Assembly: GCA_017550775.1 (NCBI GenBank)
Contig: JAFZOA010000184.1
Span: 1-7,658, forward strand
Source: Ruminiclostridium sp.
GTDB taxonomy: Bacteria; Bacillota_A; Clostridia; Oscillospirales; Ruminococcaceae
Reading direction: 5' to 3'
Length of the DNA: 7,658 nt
Shown: piece after piece, positions 1-6,340 of the stretch
Layout: each line of letters starts with the position of its first letter
Numbering within the stretch: the stretch's first letter is position 1
Program-made: the position numbers and the translations under genes
Notes under the pieces: model-generated
Told to the model about the DNA's origin: nothing
The model's database searches: none
Seen by the model: the letters and a program-made list of their open reading frames with translations, nothing else

Positions 1-555
1 CAGATAAGCGCCGACGGTGCGACATACAAGCTTCCCGTGCCGTTCATGGCGCTCGCGACCCAGAACCCGGTGGAGACATACGGTACATATCACCTGCCCG
101 AGGCGCAGATGGACAGATTTATGATGAAGATATCCATAGGCTATCCGGACAGGAACGAGGAAATGCAGCTTCTGAGCGGCAATTTCGGAAAGTCGGTAAA
201 ACTTCAGCCCGTGATGTCCCTCGAAGACGTAATCGCGCTTCGCAGACAGGCGGAGGCTGTACGCGTGAATGACAGCGTGAAGCAGTACATCATAAACATC
301 GTCACAGCGACCCGTGAAAGCGACTACACGCTTCTCGGGGCGAGCCCGCGCGGAAGTATCGCGCTGTACACTGCCGCCAAGTCATACGCGCTGATAAACG
401 GGCGTGACTATGCGGTGCCGGAGGATGTGCGCGACATAGCGTGTGATGTGCTTTCACACAGACTTATGCTGTCGCCGAAGGGGAAATCCGCATTCGGTGT
501 TCCGGTGGCGGTTATGCGTCAGATACTCAACAGTACCCCCGTACCGACAGAATAA
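1..555 (+). CDS. MoxR-family AAA+ ATPase, C-terminal part (5' end outside window)
   Basis: The reading frame is open from base 1, so the gene starts upstream and only its last 184 residues are seen. The segment ATQNPVE followed by GTYHLPEAQMDRF is the MoxR hallmark. It carries the sensor-1 asparagine (codon at 64-66) and the arginine-finger region (Arg codon at 115-117). GASPRGS (Arg codon 349-351) is the sensor-2 region, and the rest is the helical lid domain. Walker A and B lie upstream and cannot be judged. MoxR ATPases are known as chaperone-like AAA+ proteins that mature or insert enzymes and surface complexes, usually next to a DUF58 or vWA partner. That partner follows 8 bases downstream here. 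The ATG at 37 is internal, because the conserved motif already begins before it. Family assignment is very secure; the client is unknown. Confidence 0.95.
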   Translation, partial: QISADGATYKLPVPFMALATQNPVETYGTYHLPEAQMDRFMMKISIGYPDRNEEMQLLSGNFGKSVKLQPVMSLEDVIALRRQAEAVRVNDSVKQYIINIVTATRESDYTLLGASPRGSIALYTAAKSYALINGRDYAVPEDVRDIACDVLSHRLMLSPKGKSAFGVPVAVMRQILNSTPVPTE

Positions 556-563
556 TAACGGAT

Positions 564-1709
564 ATGTTCAATATTAAGGCATGGATATCATACCTGCTGC
601 TGATCGGGCTTGCGGTGCTTTATACGCTGTTTCTCGAAGCGCCGGGAGGGAGCTATCTCATTATCGCGCTGGTTTCGGCGGGGATACTCTCGGTGCTGCT
701 TTGCGTTTACACGTCAAGGAAGCTTACAGCCGACATCGAGATCAGGGGCGATGTGCTGAACAGGAATGATATCGCGGCAATTGATCTTGTGTTCACGAAT
801 GACGGTTTTCTCCCGTCATCGTTCATAAATGTGGAGCTTTTTTCGAGCTACCATTTTACCACCGTGTCGAAGCAGAACCTTCACACATCGGTACTCGGCA
901 AGAGCAGTCTTCGCTTCACGGCGGAGTACCGCGCAGAGTTCTTCGGTAAGGGAAGGATCGGCATAAGCAGCATCTCCGTCACCGATCATCTCGGTCTTAT
1001 AAGCCTGCGCATGAGGCTTCCGAAGGCGATCGAGGAGGTCAAGGTATATCCCGACATTCCCGAGGTGAATGCGAGGGAGGGGCTTGCGCGCAGTCTTACC
1101 GACGCGGCAGCGTTCGATGAGAGCGAGGAGACTACACAGTCTATGTTCGCGGTAAACGGCACCCCGGGCTATGAGCACCGCAAGTATGAGCCGGGCGACA
1201 GTCTGAAGCTCATAAACTGGAAGCTCTCCGCAAAGCGCGGGGAGTATTATGTGCGCCGTCTTGAGGGCGCGTCGGGAGCGGAACAGACGTTCATTCTCGA
1301 CAAGGCAGGTTCCCTTAACCGAAACGGTCTTGACCGCTACCGCGAGGAGCAGCTTACGGTAGAGGCTATGCTCGCGCTTATGATGCAGTTTGCGAAGACC
1401 GAGCTTCCGAGTAAGCTTATGATACGTTTCGGGAACGTATGGGAGACTATACCGGTCGTTACCCCGTCGGATGTGTCGGACATACGCTACCGGCTTACAG
1501 ATTACACATTCTCCGATGACGCCGTAGGTAGGACCCCGGTGCTCATGGAGGGGCATACCGTCATATTTACGGCACGATGCGACGGATATATCGCGGGAAT
1601 GGTGTCGGGATATGAGAACCGGAGCGCGGCTTCCCCGCACATAGGGTCCGGCGCGGAGAATATCTGGGTCATTACCCGTGACGAGAATGATATACGTTTT
1701 ACAAGGTGA
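564..1709 (+). CDS. DUF58 domain membrane protein (MoxR partner)
   Basis: This is a 381-residue protein with two hydrophobic segments near the N-terminus (about 5-24 and 30-49), then a beta-rich extracytoplasmic or juxtamembrane region. The diagnostic DUF58 block is at residues 202-232: Y-E-H-R-K-Y-x-P-G-D (PGD 210-212), then I-N-W (W219) and S-A-K-R-G. DUF58 is related to the von Willebrand A fold. The strand FILDK at 243-247 sits where vWA proteins have DxSxS, but here it reads D-K-A-G-S, so the metal-binding MIDAS motif is incomplete, as is common in DUF58. The start lies 8 bases after the MoxR stop. The upstream ribosome site is weak, so translation is probably coupled to MoxR. Length is normal for the family. 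The likely role is as membrane partner of the MoxR ATPase; the precise activity is not established. Confidence 0.93.
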   Translation: MFNIKAWISYLLLIGLAVLYTLFLEAPGGSYLIIALVSAGILSVLLCVYTSRKLTADIEIRGDVLNRNDIAAIDLVFTNDGFLPSSFINVELFSSYHFTTVSKQNLHTSVLGKSSLRFTAEYRAEFFGKGRIGISSISVTDHLGLISLRMRLPKAIEEVKVYPDIPEVNAREGLARSLTDAAAFDESEETTQSMFAVNGTPGYEHRKYEPGDSLKLINWKLSAKRGEYYVRRLEGASGAEQTFILDKAGSLNRNGLDRYREEQLTVEAMLALMMQFAKTELPSKLMIRFGNVWETIPVVTPSDVSDIRYRLTDYTFSDDAVGRTPVLMEGHTVIFTARCDGYIAGMVSGYENRSAASPHIGSGAENIWVITRDENDIRFTR

Positions 1710-1710
1710 G
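1703..1710 (+). promoter_or_regulatory. Ribosome binding site of the transglutaminase gene
   Basis: AAGGTGAG overlaps the DUF58 stop codon (TGA 1707-1709) and lies 8 bases before the ATG at 1719. It fixes this start and suggests translational coupling with DUF58. Confidence 0.7.
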
Positions 1711-1718
1711 ATCGTACA

Positions 1719-3881
1719 ATGAAGAACTATAAGAACGAGACGGCGGAGCTGATCAAGGACAATGCCGCTCCAATGCTGCTGAGTGCTGCGGTCGTAAGCT
1801 CGGCGGCATACATATATGCGTGCGGTCTCGGCGAAGCGCAGATACTGTTCGCGGTAGTGTCACTGCTGTATGCCGCTGTCGTTTTCACGGTATATGAGAT
1901 ACTGCGCAGGAAGGGAAAGACGTGGTTCTCAACCCTCGCCACAGTTTCAATGGCTGTGATAGTTTTTGTGCTGGGTTCGGCTCTGCGCGATAACAGCAAT
2001 TTCAGCGACTACTTGCTGTGGTTCATGGAGCCTTCACGCTTCACAGAGGTATATTACGGCAACACATACTCCCTTATCGTGACGCTCGGGTTCGTGCTTG
2101 TGTCCTGTCTTTACTACTTTTCGCGGATAAGGTATCGGGGGGTATTTGTATTCCTGGTATGTCTTTGTCCTTTCTGTCTTTTTGCGAAGACATTTACTGA
2201 TATACCGGTACTGTTTCCGATCATCATTATGACGCTGTTCTTCTTCATAATGATACGAAACTCCGGTTCCGTGAAGAGTCTCACAGGTGCCGGAAACGGC
2301 GCGGTAATATCGACTTTCGCGTTCGTTCTCGCCGTGACGGTGATAGCGTCGTTTTTTCCGAAGCTTGACCGTGCGCCGTACAGAGAAAATTTTGACGAGT
2401 TCATTACCGGTGTCAGCGTCGGAGCTCCCGGAAACGCGAATTTCAGCGACTTTACCGAAAGCTCGTCAAATGCCACGTCAAACGATGAGGACTCGGTAGT
2501 GTTTACTATCTACGGCGACAATCCGGTGTATCTTAAGCGCCAGTGCTTCAATATATACAACCGCGCAGACAATATCTGGAGCTATTACGGGGACTCGGAA
2601 AACGGTCTGAGCAACTGGTGGCGGTACACCGCTTTCGAGGATCCCACCCCGCTTCTGAAGGTCACGGGCTATGAGGCTGATGTAGATGTGAGGATGTGCT
2701 GGATACGCGCGGCGAGCGGTTATTTACACGCGCTTTATACTCCCGACAATATTATCGATATTGATATGCGCAACGATAATAAGAAGACCTATCGCACCGA
2801 ACTCGACGAGTTCTTTGTGAGCCGCGAAGGCGGTATTATCGACTCATACTCGCTGGAGTGGGCGGAGTTCGGTATAGACAAGGAGTTTTCGGAAAAGCTG
2901 ACCGAAAAGCTTGCAAATGAGCTTGCGGAAGGTGAAGAGATAACATACGACGAGGAGGGATATTCCGTACCGGAAGCCGCTTTGTCCTATCTCAAAGCCA
3001 GGGAGCAGGCGGTGCAGTATAACGATGTGCTGATGTCAGACGTGATAATGGACGGGTGCTATTCGTCACCGGGCGCAAGAGCACAGGTAAAAGCCCTTGC
3101 GGAGCGCATTACCGCCGGGTATAACAACACATACGATAAAGCGTCGGCGATAGTTGATTATTTCCGCAGCGGTGAGTACATATATGATGATGAGTTCACA
3201 GCCCCCGACGGCTCGCCGGACTATTTCATATTCAACAGCAAGCGCGGAGCCTGTGCGGCTTACGCGACGGCAATGACGCTCATGTGCAGAGAGCTCGGCA
3301 TGACCTCGCGGTATTGTGAGGGATTCCTCGTGCAGCAGCAGGAGTCTTCGGGTCAATACTGGTTCGTGACCGCAAGCGATTCCCACTCCTTCGTTCAGGT
3401 GTGGCTGGACGGGTACGGCTGGACGACTTTCGACCCGACGAGCTACACCAAGGACAACGGTTACTTCGACATGACCTTCATTTATGTCGGAGCGATCGCC
3501 GCGATAGCTGTTATCGTCGGCGTGCTTGTGGTATTCCTGAGACCTCATATCGCAGAGGCTCTGTTTGTGAGCAAGATGAGGTCGGCGAGAGGGACAAAGC
3601 AGTTCCTCATCATCTACCGAAGGATAAACGGTATCATCAACCGATATACAGGATGCCGCGAGAACACGCTTACTCCGATGGACACCGCCGCAAGGAGCAC
3701 GGAGCTGTTCGGCTACGATCTGAGCGGGTTTGTGCTGGATTACGAGAGGGCTGTGTACGGCGGAGCGGATAACGATAAGACTGACAATTCGCGCGTTTAT
3801 TCCGGATTCATGTCCGCGTACAGAGCAAAGCTCAGAGAGGAAAAAAGGAGAAAATGGAAGGCTTCTCACGGGAAAGTGTGA
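1719..3881 (+). CDS. Membrane-anchored transglutaminase-like protein with DUF4129-like tail
   Basis: This is a 720-residue protein. About seven hydrophobic segments cover residues 18-36, 39-60, 71-88, 116-134, 141-158, 163-179 and 195-212. A long soluble region carries the transglutaminase core, one more membrane helix follows at about 586-608, and a basic tail of about 110 residues ends the protein. The papain-like triad is intact: Cys512 in RGACAAYATAM, His556 in SDSHSFVQVW and Asp572 in GWTTFDPTS. With an inside N-terminus the topology places the catalytic domain outside the cell and the tail inside. The tail resembles DUF4129 (a TPMDTA segment, then a Y-E-R-A-V-Y-G segment). In the family this protein sits with MoxR and DUF58, as here, and is thought to act on envelope proteins or peptides by transamidation or proteolysis. 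The substrate is unknown. The 3' end overlaps the biotin ligase gene by 28 bases. Confidence 0.93.
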   Translation: MKNYKNETAELIKDNAAPMLLSAAVVSSAAYIYACGLGEAQILFAVVSLLYAAVVFTVYEILRRKGKTWFSTLATVSMAVIVFVLGSALRDNSNFSDYLLWFMEPSRFTEVYYGNTYSLIVTLGFVLVSCLYYFSRIRYRGVFVFLVCLCPFCLFAKTFTDIPVLFPIIIMTLFFFIMIRNSGSVKSLTGAGNGAVISTFAFVLAVTVIASFFPKLDRAPYRENFDEFITGVSVGAPGNANFSDFTESSSNATSNDEDSVVFTIYGDNPVYLKRQCFNIYNRADNIWSYYGDSENGLSNWWRYTAFEDPTPLLKVTGYEADVDVRMCWIRAASGYLHALYTPDNIIDIDMRNDNKKTYRTELDEFFVSREGGIIDSYSLEWAEFGIDKEFSEKLTEKLANELAEGEEITYDEEGYSVPEAALSYLKAREQAVQYNDVLMSDVIMDGCYSSPGARAQVKALAERITAGYNNTYDKASAIVDYFRSGEYIYDDEFTAPDGSPDYFIFNSKRGACAAYATAMTLMCRELGMTSRYCEGFLVQQQESSGQYWFVTASDSHSFVQVWLDGYGWTTFDPTSYTKDNGYFDMTFIYVGAIAAIAVIVGVLVVFLRPHIAEALFVSKMRSARGTKQFLIIYRRINGIINRYTGCRENTLTPMDTAARSTELFGYDLSGFVLDYERAVYGGADNDKTDNSRVYSGFMSAYRAKLREEKRRKWKASHGKV
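3845..3850 (+). promoter_or_regulatory. Ribosome binding site of the biotin ligase gene, inside the upstream gene
   Basis: AAGGAG lies in the last codons of the transglutaminase gene, only 3 bases before the ATG at 3854. That spacing is shorter than usual. No better downstream start keeps the conserved N-terminal ligase strand, so this ATG is preferred. Ribosomes ending at 3881 could feed this start. Confidence 0.6.
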
Positions 3882-4633
3882 TTTCAGAGCTTGATGTGCC
3901 GCTTGCAGGGCGGCTCGACATACGCACGACAGCGGTGACCGGCTCCACAAACGACGACGTGAAGGAGCTTGCGGCAAGCGGTGCCCCCGAGGGAACCGTG
4001 GTCATCGCTGGTGCTCAGACAGCGGGGAAGGGGAGACTCGGAAGAAGCTTCTATTCGCCGGAGAATGTCGGGCTGTACATGAGCGTCCTGCTGCGACCGA
4101 CGCTCGCGGCACAGGACGCGCTTGCCATAACGACAGCCGCTGCTGTGGCGACTGCCGGTGCCATAGACGCGCTCTGCGGTACGGACGCCGGGATAAAATG
4201 GGTGAACGACATATACCTCGGAGACAGGAAGGTCTGCGGCATACTGACGGAATCCTCGGTGTCGGTCGGGGGAATGATAAACTACGCAGTGCTCGGGATA
4301 GGTGTGAATGTGGCTGCGGCGGATTATCCGGCTGAGATAGCGGGAAAAGCAGGAGCACTCGGGATAGCGCCGGAGCTTCGGATGAGGCTTGCCGCGGGGA
4401 TACTCATGCGATTCTTTGAGATATACGACCGGCTCCCGTCGAGGGAGTACATGGACGAATACCGGCGGCGCTCGATACTTACCGGACAGATGATAGAGTA
4501 TGAACGGGACGGAATTGCACATACAGGGATTGTTGCCGGTATAGACGACGACGCGCGGCTCATTGTTACCGACGGAAACGGTGAAACACTGGAACTGTCT
4601 TCGGGAGAGGTAAGCGTGAAGCTGCGGACATAA
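3854..4633 (+). CDS. birA: Biotin--[acetyl-CoA-carboxylase] ligase, monofunctional (no repressor domain)
   Basis: This is a 259-residue cytoplasmic enzyme that makes biotinyl-AMP from biotin and ATP and transfers biotin to the target lysine of carboxylase carrier domains. The substrate motif STND (31-34), the biotinyl-AMP loop GKGRLGR (58-64, the family GRGRxGR) and KWVNDIY (115-121) are all present. KVCGILTE (126-133) follows. The C-terminal 50 residues look like the small SH3-like domain. E. coli BirA has an N-terminal helix-turn-helix of about 60 residues; here the catalytic domain begins almost at once (about residue 20), so this is a group I ligase with no expected DNA-binding repressor function. 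It overlaps the transglutaminase gene and is followed 24 bases later by the biotin transporter gene, which supports a biotin role. No biotin operator or riboswitch is visible near it. Confidence 0.96.
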   Translation: MEGFSRESVISELDVPLAGRLDIRTTAVTGSTNDDVKELAASGAPEGTVVIAGAQTAGKGRLGRSFYSPENVGLYMSVLLRPTLAAQDALAITTAAAVATAGAIDALCGTDAGIKWVNDIYLGDRKVCGILTESSVSVGGMINYAVLGIGVNVAAADYPAEIAGKAGALGIAPELRMRLAAGILMRFFEIYDRLPSREYMDEYRRRSILTGQMIEYERDGIAHTGIVAGIDDDARLIVTDGNGETLELSSGEVSVKLRT

Positions 4634-4657
4634 AACAGTTGGAAAAGAGGAATAAAT

Positions 4658-5209
4658 ATGGAAACTAACAATAACGGACGAAGCAAGCTTACGCGGATAG
4701 TGATGTGCGCGCTTTTCGCGGCTATGATCGCGATATCGGCGCAGGTGACTCTTCCGCTCCCCACACAGGTGCCGATAACGCTGCAAACATTCGGGATAGC
4801 ACTCTGCGCCGCTGTGGGCGGAGTTGTAGAGGGTACGGTATCGACAGCGGTGTATGTGCTTATCGGAGCGGTCGGGCTTCCGGTATTCTCGGGTATGCGC
4901 GGGGGATTTGCGGTATTGTTCGGTCCTTCCGGCGGGTTTATTTTCGGGTTCATAGTTATGGCGTTCTTCTGCGGGCTGCAGATGAAGAACCTTCCGCTTC
5001 GTATGGCTGTGTCGGCGGGGGGACTCGCGGTGTGCTATGTATGCGGCGCGGTGCAGTACGCGCTTCTCATGCAGACGGATATCCTGACTTCGGTCGCGCT
5101 GGTGGTGCTCCCGTATATCGTCAAGGATATGCTGAGCATTGTCGCGGCGCAGTATATGGCTGTTCCGATCAGAAAAGCGCTGGTGAGAGTGACGCATGAC
5201 AGAGGATGA
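4658..5209 (+). CDS. bioY: BioY, substrate-binding subunit of the biotin ECF transporter
   Basis: This is a 183-residue, very hydrophobic protein with about six predicted membrane helices, the usual size for BioY. Family blocks are VPITLQTF (38-45), G-x-x-GLPVF (70-77) and GPSGG (89-93). A late P-Y-I-V-K-D segment follows, before the last helix. BioY binds biotin with high affinity and works with the shared energising module EcfA1/EcfA2/EcfT, which is not encoded here and would lie elsewhere. A GAGG ribosome site at 4647-4650 lies 7 bases before the ATG. The 24-base gap after the biotin ligase gene indicates co-transcription, so uptake and use of biotin are encoded together. No biotin synthesis genes are in the window, which fits scavenging but does not prove auxotrophy. 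I see no convincing terminator between this gene and the tRNA promoter. Confidence 0.95.
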   Translation: METNNNGRSKLTRIVMCALFAAMIAISAQVTLPLPTQVPITLQTFGIALCAAVGGVVEGTVSTAVYVLIGAVGLPVFSGMRGGFAVLFGPSGGFIFGFIVMAFFCGLQMKNLPLRMAVSAGGLAVCYVCGAVQYALLMQTDILTSVALVVLPYIVKDMLSIVAAQYMAVPIRKALVRVTHDRG

Positions 5210-5261
5210 GAGGTGTTATGGGTCGTTTTTCGGGAAAAGTTAAAAAATTTTGCCAAAACTA

Positions 5262-5290
5262 TTGACAAGACAGAGTTTTTGTGATAAAAT
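5262..5290 (+). promoter_or_regulatory. Strong sigma-70/SigA-type promoter for tRNA-His
   Basis: TTGACA (5262-5267), a 17-base spacer and TAAAAT (5285-5290) match the consensus in 11 of 12 positions. Transcription would start near 5297, about 18 bases before the mature tRNA 5' end. A strong dedicated promoter is expected for a tRNA gene. Confidence 0.85.
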
Positions 5291-5314
5291 AATTTATCGG
5301 CAGTTAAGTTATAT

Positions 5315-5393
5315 GGTGGGTATAGCGTAGCTGGTCTAACGCGTCAGTTTGTGGCACTGAAGATCGTGGGTTCGAATCCCACTTCCCACCCCA
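5315..5393 (+). tRNA. tRNA-His (anticodon GTG), with encoded CCA
   Basis: The cloverleaf folds fully. The D stem is GCGT (5325-5328) with ACGC (5339-5342). The anticodon stem is TCAGT (5344-5348) with ACTGA (5356-5360), and its loop TTGTGGC has anticodon GTG at 5351-5353. The T stem is GTGGG (5366-5370) with CCCAC (5378-5382) around TTCGAAT. The acceptor strand GTGGGTA (5316-5322) pairs with TTCCCAC (5383-5389), with one T-T mismatch at position 6:67. G at 5315 is the extra G-1 and C at 5390 is the discriminator; G-1:C73 is the identity pair for bacterial histidyl-tRNA synthetase. CCA is encoded at 5391-5393. Confidence 0.97.
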
Positions 5394-5396
5394 CAC

Positions 5397-5441
5397 AAAA
5401 AAGCCCGATATAATCGCATTTGCGGTTATATCGGGCTTTTT
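5397..5441 (+). terminator. Intrinsic terminator after tRNA-His, probably bidirectional
   Basis: The GC-rich part, GCCCGATATAA (5403-5413) with its partner (5426-5436), extends with one G-T pair through the CGCA/TGCG segment to a tiny loop at 5419-5420. It is flanked by an A run (5397-5402) on the left and a T run (5437-5441) on the right. The T run after the stem makes a rho-independent terminator on the plus strand, and the A run would do the same on the minus strand. It may also end read-through from the bioY operon. Confidence 0.9.
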
Positions 5442-5460
5442 CATCGCATTTGTCACGCAG

Positions 5461-5513
5461 CTGAAACTGCACATTTGCAGTCGAAAATGCACCAAAAAAG
5501 TTGAAAATGCACC
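5461..5513. repeat. Three direct repeats, 20-bp period
   Basis: GAAACTGCAC (5463-5472), GAAAATGCAC (5483-5492) and GAAAATGCAC (5503-5512) lie exactly 20 bp apart, on the same face of the DNA helix. The bases between them are not conserved. This layout resembles protein-binding iterons or operators, but no function can be assigned from sequence alone. Confidence 0.65.
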
Positions 5514-5516
5514 TCT

Positions 5517-5536
5517 CGTCAGACGCCGTCAGACGG
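5517..5536. repeat. Two direct repeats CGTCAGACG, 10-bp period
   Basis: CGTCAGACG is present at 5517-5525 and again at 5527-5535, a period of 10 bp or one helical turn, directly after the 20-bp repeats. It may belong to the same binding region or be simple slippage duplication. Confidence 0.6.
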
Positions 5537-5589
5537 AAATTAAGAGATTCAAAATAAAATTCAGAGCAAGAGAGCGATATTTAGGTTTC

Positions 5590-5635
5590 TCGGCAGGGAT
5601 TCTTATGCAGCATGAAGCATAAGAATCCCTGCCGA
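5590..5635. other. Perfect 19-bp inverted repeat (hairpin), not a terminator
   Basis: The arm 5590-5608 is perfectly complementary to 5617-5635, with the 8-base loop AGCATGAA. Neither side is followed by a run of T, so it does not look like an intrinsic terminator on either strand. It lies about 90 bp before the amidoligase-like gene. It could be a regulatory RNA hairpin, a protein-binding palindrome, or the end structure of a small mobile element. Confidence 0.8.
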
Positions 5636-5654
5636 AGTTTGTACAGGTTAGATC

Positions 5655-5683
5655 TTGAATAATAGCTGAATCAGAGTTACCAT
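5655..5683 (+). promoter_or_regulatory. Weak candidate promoter for the amidoligase-like gene
   Basis: TTGAAT (5655-5660), a 17-base spacer and TACCAT (5678-5683) match the consensus in 4 of 6 positions each. It lies between the 19-bp hairpin and the gene. It is only a candidate. Confidence 0.3.
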
Positions 5684-5722
5684 AGCAGCAACAAAACAAA
5701 AGAAAGACAGAGGGTTGCTGAT

Positions 5723-6160
5723 ATGAGGACACAGACATTCGGAGTCGAGGTCGAAATGACGGGTATTACAAGGAAGAGTGCTGCACAGGTGGCAGCAGGT
5801 TTCTTCGGAAGCACAGCCGAGTACATCGGAGGCGGCTATGACAAATACGGAGCGAAGGACAGCAGCGGCAGAGTGTGGGCGTTCGGCTCCGACGGCTCGA
5901 TCAGGATTGAGCGTAAGAACGGCAAGCCCGCCGAGGCTGTGGAACTTGTAACACCGATTCTTCACTATGAGGACATAGAAACGCTGCAGGAGCTCATCAG
6001 ACGGCTTCGCAGGGCGGGAGCGCTGACAAATAACAGCTGCGGTATTCATGTCCATGTAGGCGCTGATCAGCACACGCCGAGATCGCTGAGAAACTTGGTA
6101 AACATCTTCACAAGCAAGCAGGATATAATCTATACCGTGCCTGACAGCACCTGGCCATGA
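5723..6160 (+). pseudogene. Amidoligase-like protein (PF12224 type), C-terminally truncated
   Basis: The 145-residue product begins TFGVEVEM (5-12), the acidic opening of putative amidoligases (COOH-NH2 ligases of the glutamine synthetase/GCS-like fold). Next come the D-G-S-I segment (57-60), VELVTPIL (73-80) and CGIHVHVG (106-113). These are the N-terminal family blocks in the right order. Intact members are usually about 250-300 residues and carry further conserved blocks, including a late E-x-R; here homology seems to stop after about residue 137 and the frame ends at TGA 6158-6160. The downstream DNA is AT-rich and repetitive and gives no convincing continuation in either other frame. The start is good (AGAGGG at 5709-5714, 8 bases before ATG), so a short product could be made, but a working ligase is unlikely. 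Family members often lie in mobile or phage-like regions and their substrates are mostly unknown. The alternative is a real short variant. Confidence 0.75.
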
Positions 6161-6319
6161 TGAATCTCCATTCGTCAATAATGCTGTACACTAATTATGA
6201 TTACGACAAGAGTAAAATAAAAATGGAGGCGGGGATATTCCTTTCGTCTCCAGAAAAAACTATCGCGAATTATCATGTTGAAAATTCATTTACAAAAAAC
6301 GATAGTCATTATATCGGTA

Positions 6320-6340
6320 TGGGGTGATCCGGATACCCCA
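6320..6340. other. 20-bp palindrome with one bulged base
   Basis: TGGGGT, a single G, then ATCCGGAT and ACCCCA form a perfect palindrome if the G at 6326 is left out. It sits at the start of the first clear 56-bp unit, and it is this unit's main departure from the others. Confidence 0.6.

Noticed and set aside
816..1640. 274-residue minus-strand frame inside the DUF58 gene
   Set aside because: It is fully antisense to a clearly real gene, has no family motifs and an arginine/histidine-rich shadow composition.
4634..4657. Possible biotin operator or riboswitch before bioY
   Set aside because: The gap is 24 bases and holds little beyond the ribosome site. No palindromic operator or structured leader can fit.
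3884..5197. 437-residue minus-strand frame across the biotin ligase and BioY genes
   Set aside because: It is antisense to two well-supported genes, is arginine- and histidine-rich and has no recognisable domain. It is open because of codon bias on the other strand.
5210..5261. Possible terminator or tiny genes between bioY and the tRNA promoter
   Set aside because: Only a weak AT-rich stem (TTTTTCGGGAAAAG-like) and frames of about 15 codons are present. None is strong enough to annotate.
5304..5495. 63-residue minus-strand reading frame containing WDSNPR
   Set aside because: It is the antisense of the tRNA-His gene and its terminator. The WDSNPR-type peptide is a well-known false prediction over tRNA genes.
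5648..6178. 176-residue minus-strand frame antisense to the amidoligase-like gene
   Set aside because: The plus-strand frame carries clear family motifs in the right order, while the minus-strand product has none.
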